Assembly: GCA_016794985.1 (NCBI GenBank)
Contig: JAEUIQ010000050.1
Location: 1-34,952, forward strand
Reading direction: 5' to 3'
Source of the DNA: Planctomycetaceae bacterium
Lineage (GTDB): Bacteria > Planctomycetota > Planctomycetia > Pirellulales > Pirellulaceae
Length of the DNA: 34,952 nucleotides
Shown here: positions 1 to 7,075 of the stretch, piece by piece
Numbering within the stretch: the first letter of the stretch is position 1
Layout of the letters: the number at the start of each line of letters is the position of its first letter
The notes under the pieces: model-generated
Databases searched by the model: none
What the model saw: the letters and a program-made list of their open reading frames with translations, nothing else
What the model was told of the DNA's origin: nothing
Made by a program: the position numbers and the translations under genes

Positions 1-612
1 GTGTGGGCAGAGGAATTCGGGCAGAGGAATGAAGACCAAAAACATACAGCTCGGCTGCAAGCCATCATCTACCGTCTTGCGGATAGCCATGATGTCGTTC
101 TTTCATCTTTCACCCAACATCTTTTACCATCAGCCATGCGGGCAGAGGAACGGTAAAAGATGGTAATTAAGAAAACGTTCAAAACGGCTCCAGCAATTGC
201 CGCAAAACTATCACGGCATTCCTTTGCCCCCATTCCTTTGCCCTTCTCTTCAGCAGCGTCGGTAGTGCCGATCATATCTACTTGAAGAAAGTGTGGGCAG
301 AGGAATTCGGGCAGAGGAATGAAGACCAAAAACATACAGCTCGGCTGCAAGCCGTTATCTACCGTCTTGCGGATAACCATGATGTTTCACCCAACATCTT
401 TTGCCATCAGCCATGCGGTCAGAGGAACGGTAAAAGATGGTAATTAAGAAATCGTTCAAAACGGATCCAGCAATTCTCGCAAATCTCGCGCGGCATTCCT
501 TTGCCCCCATTCCTTTGCCATTCCAACCCGCAGCGTCCGCAGTGCCGATCATGTCTACGTGAAAAGAAGTGTGGGCAAAAGGAATTCGGGCCAGGGAATC
601 AAGACAAAAAGA
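1..612. repeat. Left tandem array of ~280-290 bp structured repeat (two units plus a decayed third)
   Basis: Two near-identical units lie head to tail: unit 1 at 1-290 and unit 2 at 291-568, both starting GTGTGGGCAGAGGAATTCGG. A decayed third start follows at 569-612. Unit 2 lacks about 13 bp near 385 relative to unit 1, between short TTTCA direct repeats, which looks like a slippage deletion. Each unit carries CATTCCTTTGCC-type words, their near-complement GGCAGAGGAATG, and a hairpin CATCTTTTACC/GGTAAAAGATG (118-128 with 152-162 in unit 1; 395-405 with 429-439 in unit 2). The same family, in the same orientation, is at the right end of the window. The window starts exactly at a unit boundary, so the array probably continues upstream. 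Reading frames through it are not kept between units. Confidence 0.93.
118..162. other. Hairpin in left repeat unit 1
   Basis: A perfect 11-bp inverted repeat, CATCTTTTACC (118-128) with GGTAAAAGATG (152-162), encloses a 23-nt loop. In unit 2 the left arm reads CATCTTTTGCC (395-405) against an unchanged right arm (429-439). The A-to-G change becomes a G-U wobble, so the stem could still form in RNA. There is no T-run afterwards, so it is not a standard intrinsic terminator. Confidence 0.75.
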
Positions 613-981
613 ACGCGACTCAAGTGAGAGATGCGATTACGGTCACTCTCCAAAACACGTCGAGCTTGTTCTGTAGCAGCTGATCCGTCAGGGCCCCATT
701 GGCGTGAAGCCAATGGTGTCGGGTTGGTACTAAAGATCCACTCAAGCCATGCTCTCCGCCGGATTCACTCCGCCGGGACAGAGACCGGCAGCGACATGGA
801 TGCCAATCGCGCGAGTCGCGGTCGAGGGTCAGACTTGATTCGCAAACGAACTGCACCGAGACCGCAACGGTTTACATTCGCAAGTCCGGTTGGTCCGTGC
901 CCAAAAATAAACCGGCCCCACCGCCGCCCTCGACATGGTTTATCCCGTCTTCATACAGGCTTTCGAAAAGCCCTCATTTGG
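613..981. other. Intergenic region between left repeat array and Minf_1886 gene
   Basis: No convincing gene was found; the open frames here match no family I recognise. Two small hairpins are visible. One is an 8-bp perfect stem CCATTGGC (696-703) with GCCAATGG (709-716) around a GTGAA loop. The other is GGCTTT (958-963) with AAAGCC (967-972), about 10 nt past the stop codon of the minus-strand gene that ends at 982. The second could be a weak terminator for that gene, but no T-run follows it. Confidence 0.5.
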
Positions 982-1542
982 CTAGAACTGGAAGTTTTCG
1001 ATAAACACTTCATGAAAGTCGTAAACGTCATTGAAATGCTCTTGGCGATCTTCGGCCGATTTCCGCATAAGGCCGATTTCGATCAAGTTGTACACGATCG
1101 AACCGAAGTCGCGGGTGGCCGAGATACCCCATTGCGACAAGACGCTAAAGGCCATGTAACCATATTGCTGCAACGCGTATTGCCGGAGCGCTTCGCACAA
1201 CTCTTGTCCGGTCAAGTGGCGTCCTTCGATTTCCGCTGTGGGCGTTTCGCTGCTATCCTGCGGATCGTCTAATTCCGCCAAGTCAAAGCTTGATTCCGTT
1301 TCGTCAGCTCGCTCGGAGGCCGTGATTCCCGCAATCAAATCGATTTCCTTTTGGAAATCCGAGGAGGATTGCTCTAATGCCTCCTGCTGTGTCAAAGTCT
1401 TCTGAAGATCATTGGCCGATTTCTGGCCTAAAGCCAATACTTCGGTAGCATAGGTCAAGCCTTCGCGCACGAATTGATAGGCTTCAATGGGATATCGCGG
1501 ATCTTTCTTCAGCAGACGATAAATCGTCAATGAATCAGACAT
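982..1542 (-). CDS. Minf_1886 family protein (PVC-restricted, unknown function)
   Basis: A 186-residue protein beginning MSDSLTIYRLLKKDPRYP. I recognise it as the Minf_1886 family (Planctomycetes/Verrucomicrobia-restricted conserved protein). The family look is a conserved N-terminal stretch with RYPIEAYQFVREGL and a C-terminal half with TGQELCEALRQYALQQYG, the hydrophobic MAFSVLSQWGI and FGSIVYNLIEIGLM. The middle (about residues 50-105) is acidic and probably disordered. There is no signal peptide or membrane segment, so it should be cytoplasmic. It is the last gene of a minus-strand run, 65 nt after the PSP1/RicT gene, so co-transcription is likely. Its biochemical function is unknown; family assignment is from memory of the pattern. 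Confidence 0.88.
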   Translation of the reverse strand: MSDSLTIYRLLKKDPRYPIEAYQFVREGLTYATEVLALGQKSANDLQKTLTQQEALEQSSSDFQKEIDLIAGITASERADETESSFDLAELDDPQDSSETPTAEIEGRHLTGQELCEALRQYALQQYGYMAFSVLSQWGISATRDFGSIVYNLIEIGLMRKSAEDRQEHFNDVYDFHEVFIENFQF

Positions 1543-1607
1543 TCGTGTGGAACACCAAGTGAATAAGGGGTATGGATTGATGCACGCGACACTGCTTTCT
1601 TAGCTCC

Positions 1608-2468
1608 TCAGCGGGAGACTTCGGACAAGACATCACTCGCCGGGATAAGGATGCGGCGCCGGTCCTGTGTCTCCACCAACAATTGTTGAGACAAGATTTC
1701 ATGCTGCAAAACCGTCAATGTGCCATCACGGGTTAAAACTCGGCTGCCAATCGGCGGCAGTCGATCGAACACTTCTTCATAATGATCGAACTCGTATCGC
1801 AAACAACACTTTAGCCGACCACAACGACCGGAAAGCTTGTTTGGGTCCAGCGACGCCTTTTGCAACTTCGCCATTTTCATGGTCACGCGCGGCATCGCGG
1901 ACAGGTGGGTGTTGCAGCACAGCGGCTTGCCGCAATCTCCGTAATCGGCCAACAGCTTGGCTTCGTCGCGCACGCCAATTTGTTTCATTTCGATCCGAGT
2001 TTGCAATTGGGCTCCCAAATCTTTGATCAATTGTCGAAAATCCACTCGGTCTTCCGACAAGTAGTAGACCACGACCCGTTCGCCCGCAAACAGGAACTCG
2101 ACATCCACTAATTTCATTTCCAAATTCAATCGGTCAATAGCTGCCTGAACCGTTTTCTTGGTTTGGGGGATGCGATTGGCCAACATCTGCTGCATGCGTT
2201 GGTCTTCTTCCGTCAGCTCATAGTGGATATGACCTGTGACGTAATTTTCCATCAATTCAATCTGTCGGTCCGTCGCCCGACAAAGTATTTCAGCCGCCTC
2301 CAAGCCGCGTTGGGTTCGACATACCACTTGTTGCCCCCGACCGTACTCGTCCTTTTGTTTGGCACTCATCAAGCCCAATTGCCGCAAGCCCCCCATGCGG
2401 ACAATGTAACGCTTGGTCGCGGGTGACGCGTCCGCAGGAGTTTTTTCGTCGGGTGCTTCTTCGCTCAT
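1608..2468 (-). CDS. PSP1 domain protein, RicT (YaaT)-like
   Basis: A 286-residue PSP1-domain protein. The diagnostic part is the pair of cysteine clusters CGKPLCC (about 179-185) and CGRLKCC (about 216-222), separated by a conserved MKMAKLQKASLDPNKLSG stretch. This is the arrangement seen in Bacillus subtilis RicT (YaaT). There, RicT forms a complex with RicA and RicF that carries Fe-S clusters and affects RNase Y-dependent RNA processing. All six cluster cysteines are present, so metal or Fe-S binding is plausible. No RicA- or RicF-like gene is nearby, so the partner set here is unknown. The first ~17 residues are a charged, probably disordered leader. It lies 36 nt downstream of the SEC-C/TPR gene and 65 nt upstream of the Minf_1886 gene, which suggests one operon. 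Confidence 0.9.
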   Translation of the reverse strand: MSEEAPDEKTPADASPATKRYIVRMGGLRQLGLMSAKQKDEYGRGQQVVCRTQRGLEAAEILCRATDRQIELMENYVTGHIHYELTEEDQRMQQMLANRIPQTKKTVQAAIDRLNLEMKLVDVEFLFAGERVVVYYLSEDRVDFRQLIKDLGAQLQTRIEMKQIGVRDEAKLLADYGDCGKPLCCNTHLSAMPRVTMKMAKLQKASLDPNKLSGRCGRLKCCLRYEFDHYEEVFDRLPPIGSRVLTRDGTLTVLQHEILSQQLLVETQDRRRILIPASDVLSEVSR

Positions 2469-2504
2469 ACTCTAGATAGCTCGGTCCAAACGGATGACAC
2501 GATT

Positions 2505-4679
2505 TTACGAACCGGGCAGCCACAACTTCGTTGGTGCTGTGGACTGCGGCACAGCCGCTCGCACACCTGCCGCACCTTCAGAGACTTGTGTCACAATCGC
2601 ACTGGGTTTGACGCTTTTAATTCCTGCATTCGATCGGGCGACCATTTGATCCAGTCCCGGGGCAGGTATTCCCAATAGGTCATGCACACGGATCAGCGCA
2701 GCCAAACAGTATTCGTCGGTTTCCGCCAAGCTCGACAAGACGGACATGAATGTGGGGACCTCGGTTACCAAGCCACGCGAGATCGTAACTTCCAATGCTT
2801 TGATCAACCAATCGCATTGTTGACGCGGATCGTTGGGAAGCCAGCTCATCCCTTGCCGCAGCAAACGCGACACTTTGGGCAGCTCGCCTTCGATCTTGGC
2901 CATCACCAAATAAACGCTCGCTAACGGTATCGTTTGCTTGAGTTCGTCGGCTTCGTTCGGCAGTTCCAGTCTTCGCTCTAATTCCGAAACGAGCGAACGC
3001 ATCGCGTTCACATTGCTAAAGGCCATCGCGGTATTAAACGCCCAGGCCAACAGGCGAATTGGCATTTGCCCAAAATCGAGTCGAGCAAACTGCTGCAACG
3101 ACAATTCCGGCAAGCGAACGGACTTCGGCGACAATAACTCCGGAGTCGGAAGCCCGAGAGCGGTACGTAAACGTGAAAAGATTGGGCGAACATCAAACAA
3201 AATCGTGTATTCGCATTCCAGCAACAACAGCAATGCCTCGACCCGACGACGCTGTGAAGGATCTTGCATTGCTTCAGCAAAACTGGCTCCGCCCAACAAC
3301 GAGGTTCGATAACCTGGCACCGTTCGGAGAAGGAAATTCTCCCAACGCGTGGCATCTGTCTCGACATTGCTGTCAGGAACCGCTCGCTTCAAACCGACAA
3401 TGCGATCAAATGCCAAATCCTGCAGCATCTTGAAATGTTTCTGGACCCCGCGGACTTCACGCGAGTTCACGTCAACCTGCGGATACCGAGCAATAATTTT
3501 TTGGATCAGTTCCAAAACCGGTGGCAACGCCGTGACCCCAAAGGTCAATTGGGCCGGACGATCCGTACGTTTGCCGTAAACCACCACAGCCATCAGGTGG
3601 CTGGCTTGAACAGTGGAGCCGTCAAAACAGACAACCGACTCCTGATCGCCCCACAAGTTGATCGGCGCAAAGAAAATCGCTCTCGGGTTCTCGTCGTTCC
3701 GAATTGACAACGGCTGAACCAAATGTGAAGGCAACGACTTCAATTCAGGATCGTGGGCCGTTTGTTCCAAAAAGCCATCCAAGTCCGTGATACTGAATGT
3801 GACGACAACCTCATCGTAAGTGTCTCCGTCGGCTGGCAACTCCTCGATACTGCAATACTCGGCTTCCACCGCATGATCGGGATGAACGCCCGGGCATTGG
3901 GCATATTTGCCCCAAGCTTCGAGTTCGGATTCTCGGTAACCCAATCGGGCCGATAAGACGGCTACATTCCGCCACAAGGTCGCTTCCGAAGGATTTGCCA
4001 AGGCCAACGGTCGAAGGACTTGGTAGGCCTTGCGCCACAAGCCAGTTTCCGCCCAGTGCAACGCTTGAGCCGCGGCCACCGACCAGTCCCGACCATCGGG
4101 GATTGGCATCAACGGCCAATCATGCTTTCTCGGCAAGGTCACCGACATCGCTTGCCGCAGCAATTCTAAATATCGTCCGGCGACCCCCTGCGGATCCCCG
4201 GTGGCTTGAACGTACAACGCAAAGTGATCCCGCGCCGCCGGGTTAGCGCCCATCTTGCCCAACGCGATCCCAAGATTGAAAACCGCCTCCCCGAATATGC
4301 TGCTGGGCGGCTCACCCGTTTCCATCGCCGATTGCAAATGATCGACCGCTTCGGAAATCTGCCCCTCTTCCAAAGCCAATAAAGACTTCATGGTCCAAGC
4401 CATGCAATTGATGCCGTTCTCTTTGCCGTAGGCTTCGCAGATGGCTTTGGCCTCGGCAACGTGTTCGTCTTCCAAGTGCAAAGCAAAGCGAATTCCAGTC
4501 AAGCAGTCACGGTGACCGAACTGAGCGATCCCTTTATCGAGGGTTTGAATCCCTTTGATCCGCTGCCCACCGTCAAGCATTTCCAAAGATTTTGAAAACG
4601 CGGCAACCACATCCTTGCCACAGCAAAATTTCAACTTTCGTTCCGGATGACACGGGCACGGGTTGTATAAGTCCAACAT
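2505..4679 (-). CDS. SEC-C motif and TPR-like repeat protein, unknown function
   Basis: A 724-residue protein. It opens with a cysteine motif, NPCPCHPERKLKFCCG (residues 6-21), resembling the SEC-C zinc-binding motif found at the end of SecA and in other proteins. It is followed by helical repeats of TPR type (about 25-260; for example LDKGIAQFGHRDCLTGIRFAL and AVFNLGIALGKMGANPAARDHFALYV). The central and C-terminal parts are not recognised, though the last ~150 residues again look helical. No signal peptide or transmembrane segment is seen, so cytoplasmic. The start is supported by a GAGG ribosome site (GCGAGGAAAGC) just before the ATG. It sits between the DUF4340 gene (151 nt upstream) and the PSP1 gene (36 nt downstream). 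SEC-C plus TPR suggests an adaptor or protein-binding role, but that is inference only. Confidence 0.8.
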   Translation of the reverse strand: MLDLYNPCPCHPERKLKFCCGKDVVAAFSKSLEMLDGGQRIKGIQTLDKGIAQFGHRDCLTGIRFALHLEDEHVAEAKAICEAYGKENGINCMAWTMKSLLALEEGQISEAVDHLQSAMETGEPPSSIFGEAVFNLGIALGKMGANPAARDHFALYVQATGDPQGVAGRYLELLRQAMSVTLPRKHDWPLMPIPDGRDWSVAAAQALHWAETGLWRKAYQVLRPLALANPSEATLWRNVAVLSARLGYRESELEAWGKYAQCPGVHPDHAVEAEYCSIEELPADGDTYDEVVVTFSITDLDGFLEQTAHDPELKSLPSHLVQPLSIRNDENPRAIFFAPINLWGDQESVVCFDGSTVQASHLMAVVVYGKRTDRPAQLTFGVTALPPVLELIQKIIARYPQVDVNSREVRGVQKHFKMLQDLAFDRIVGLKRAVPDSNVETDATRWENFLLRTVPGYRTSLLGGASFAEAMQDPSQRRRVEALLLLLECEYTILFDVRPIFSRLRTALGLPTPELLSPKSVRLPELSLQQFARLDFGQMPIRLLAWAFNTAMAFSNVNAMRSLVSELERRLELPNEADELKQTIPLASVYLVMAKIEGELPKVSRLLRQGMSWLPNDPRQQCDWLIKALEVTISRGLVTEVPTFMSVLSSLAETDEYCLAALIRVHDLLGIPAPGLDQMVARSNAGIKSVKPSAIVTQVSEGAAGVRAAVPQSTAPTKLWLPGS

Positions 4680-4830
4680 GCTTTCCTCGCGTTGTGTTAT
4701 CGTACGACCGCCGGATTCGCGGTCATCGTCCGACCGATTCTAGCCGAAAACAACGACGCTCGTCAGTCCCATGTTTCAGACTCCAAGATGCCGCTGCTGC
4801 CCCAGTGCCTGCCGTGTCCAACCCCAACGA

Positions 4831-7014
4831 CTATTCGTTTGGCAACTGCGACGGTGGCAATTGGAAACCTTCGGGAAGTTGAACTCCCGGCGGCAGCCCT
4901 CCCGGTACACCGACTGGATTGGTCGGGTCCAAATCTTTGGGCTTAACCACCTCAGGCCGCGTCAAACGCAAGCGGTCCAACTCGCGGGATGGAACGACGT
5001 AATACCAAGCCGCAAATCGCTCGCTAAGACGCTTGGCCTTTTCTTGGGCCGCTTTGGTCCGAGCTTCAAAGTCCTTGACGTCTAACTCGTATTGAACCTT
5101 CTGTTGCTCGAAAGCCAATTTTTGCTTCTCGTACTCAGCGTCCAATGCCTTTTGCATTTCTTCCCGAGTCAATTCCTTGGTCGGGGGCTTGTCCGTGGCC
5201 GATGGATCTTGAGTCGTGGTCGCCGGGTCGGTCGGTGACGACCCTTGCTCCTGAACCGGCGGCGTTTGCTCCTGAACTGGCGGCGTTTCTTCTTGAACCG
5301 GCGGCGTTTGCTCTTGAACCGGCGGCGTTTGCTCCTGAACCGGCGGCGTTTGCTCCTGAGCTGGAGGCGTCTCTTCTTGAACTGGTGGCGTTTGCTCCTG
5401 AGCTGGCGGCGTTTGCTCTTGTTCCGTGAACGAGACTAGATCCACAGGCGGTGTGGGCTCGCCATCCGCAGATTTCACCTTGCCATCGGCATTTTCGCTC
5501 GTGCTGGATTCGGCTGCACCGTCACTACTCGAATCCTGTTTTTCTTCCGAAACCGCTTCGACCGGCCCTTCGCCACTACCTTCGCCCGTTGCCGCATCCG
5601 ATTCGGTTGCTGGTTTGCCAACCCCATCTGGAACCGTCATACGCTCTGGTTCGGTCGGGGCCACTGGGCGGTCCGACATCAAGTCAGGATTATGGGACAC
5701 TCGCACCAACAAGAATCTTGCGGTCGTCTGGTCCGGAGCGGCCGGCTGTTTAGCCGCTGGATCAGCATTCGGATCCTCTGCTTTGGCCTCACCCTCTTTG
5801 GCCTCACCCTCCTTAACCTCGGCCTTGGCAGCGCCTTCCCCAATTTGGATCGCTTCTTCCGAGCCCACCATCTGACTGCCGAAGTACAAAGAATAGACCA
5901 AGCCATCCTTCGTCGTGGTTGTCAATTCACCATGTTCGGAGACCAACTTGATCTGATCGTTAGCTGGATCCCGAGCCAACCCGAAGCCACGGTTGATCAA
6001 GTCTTCTTGCAAGTCGTTAAAAATTTGCCCTTTGGCATTGTCGTCATTCGCGACTTCCGCCGGGAATTGGAACTCGAAGTTGCTATCGATGATGCTTTGA
6101 CCTTGAAACTTGTATCGAGGACGAACACCGAGCAATTGGATGCCTTCGATCGAGCTAATTAAGGAATTGACGGTTTCGGCGTTCATCTGTTCCTGAGTGG
6201 CGTCGAGGTCAGGAAGCTGCCACTGGCCGAAGTCGTCGGGCTTCTGTAAAACCAAAATCTCGCCAGGTACTCGCACGCGGCGAATCTGTAGCCCATTTTG
6301 ATCCTCGACGAGACGGGCGTTATCGACCTTGATCTCCCGCATCTCCGCAGAGTCCAATTCCAAGAGATCGGCTTGAATCCAATCGGAGAATTTCGTGGAA
6401 ATGTCCAAATCCAATTTGGCAGTGTATGTTTCTTTTTCCGAGGGAACGCGGACGTAATACATCCGATCATTGGATTCCTCTAGCCCTAGTAAAGAATCTT
6501 GCGGGCCATTTTTCTTCTCGACCTGTTTTCCAATGATCAGATGGAACACCGTTTCGCCATTGGAATCAGTCAACTTCAACGACTTCCCAGCATTCTCCGG
6601 ATCGGCTTTGCCTTCATCCGAAGCGGGATCCAACGTCCCCAACAAGGCCTGAGCGCCTTTTTCGATCGAAGCCAGACTCTTGCGTTCCAACCCGATCAAC
6701 TCGGTAGCCGTGCGACTCAATCGCTCGATGTCCTCGGCGGGATAATCGTAATGACTCGGAATCGTCCACAGGCCATTGGTCTTGCGGACACTGAAGCTCA
6801 ATGGCTGTCCGGACTTATCGACGGCAGCCAGTTCCATTTGCGTCACTTGGCTTGTCTTGAAATCGTCAAAGAATACCTCTCCAACTTTCAGGAACGAGTC
6901 GGGAGTTCGCGGTTGTGTCCAACCATAGACCATCCAAGTCAAAGCGACCATCGCAATCGCCGCACCAGCGGCTATGGCACTGACCGTTACTTCTGTTTGT
7001 GGTTTTCGTTTCAT
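4831..7014 (-). CDS. DUF4340 domain protein, partner of Gld-type ABC module
   Basis: A 727-residue membrane-anchored protein. I start it at the ATG at 7014 (MKRKPQTEVTVSAIAAG) rather than a TTG 15 nt further upstream, because this gives a normal N-terminal anchor (about residues 10-32). The extracytoplasmic part is DUF4340-like, with repeated LxLxxx[GS] strands such as LLELDSAEMREIKVDNARLV. About residues 445-620 are low-complexity (Glu/Pro/Gln/Ser) and include eight copies of a TPPVQEQ-type heptapeptide. The C-terminal ~90 residues contain a charged coiled coil (EEMQKALDAEYEKQKLAFEQ) and a proline-rich tail. DUF4340 genes commonly follow GldA/GldF/GldG-like genes, and here the gene starts 61 nt after the GldFG fusion. 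It is probably a periplasmic subunit of that complex; the substrate is unknown. Confidence 0.9.
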   Translation of the reverse strand: MKRKPQTEVTVSAIAAGAAIAMVALTWMVYGWTQPRTPDSFLKVGEVFFDDFKTSQVTQMELAAVDKSGQPLSFSVRKTNGLWTIPSHYDYPAEDIERLSRTATELIGLERKSLASIEKGAQALLGTLDPASDEGKADPENAGKSLKLTDSNGETVFHLIIGKQVEKKNGPQDSLLGLEESNDRMYYVRVPSEKETYTAKLDLDISTKFSDWIQADLLELDSAEMREIKVDNARLVEDQNGLQIRRVRVPGEILVLQKPDDFGQWQLPDLDATQEQMNAETVNSLISSIEGIQLLGVRPRYKFQGQSIIDSNFEFQFPAEVANDDNAKGQIFNDLQEDLINRGFGLARDPANDQIKLVSEHGELTTTTKDGLVYSLYFGSQMVGSEEAIQIGEGAAKAEVKEGEAKEGEAKAEDPNADPAAKQPAAPDQTTARFLLVRVSHNPDLMSDRPVAPTEPERMTVPDGVGKPATESDAATGEGSGEGPVEAVSEEKQDSSSDGAAESSTSENADGKVKSADGEPTPPVDLVSFTEQEQTPPAQEQTPPVQEETPPAQEQTPPVQEQTPPVQEQTPPVQEETPPVQEQTPPVQEQGSSPTDPATTTQDPSATDKPPTKELTREEMQKALDAEYEKQKLAFEQQKVQYELDVKDFEARTKAAQEKAKRLSERFAAWYYVVPSRELDRLRLTRPEVVKPKDLDPTNPVGVPGGLPPGVQLPEGFQLPPSQLPNE
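5245..5421 (-). repeat. 21-bp coding tandem repeat in DUF4340 gene
   Basis: Eight full 21-bp units plus a partial unit encode TPPVQEQ/TPPAQEQ/TPPVQEE heptapeptides in frame. Variation is almost all at V/A and Q/E positions. The array is a candidate for copy-number change between strains without a frameshift. The protein segment would be an extended, proline-rich spacer. Confidence 0.95.
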
Positions 7015-7075
7015 GTTGCAAACCTGCAATCGCGGACGTTACGAGGAAAAAAATCTGGGTGGCGAAGTTCGACTG

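Noticed and set aside
69..552. Minus-strand open frames in the left repeat units, sharing GKGMGAKECRA-type peptides with frames in the right array
   Set aside because: They follow repeat structure, not gene structure. Unit lengths of 278, 290, 292 and 306 bp break the frame between units, starts are poor, and the shared peptide just translates the CATTCCTTTGCCC words.
696..716. CCATTGGC/GCCAATGG hairpin as a terminator
   Set aside because: No T-run follows on either strand and there is no gene ending next to it.
631..1272. A 213-residue plus-strand frame overlapping the Minf_1886 gene
   Set aside because: About half of it is antisense to a conserved gene, the composition is Arg/His-rich as in shadow frames, and no domain is recognised.
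5145..5439. Plus-strand repetitive frames (alanine/leucine/arginine-rich) over the DUF4340 gene
   Set aside because: They are translations of the 21-bp coding repeat on the opposite strand.
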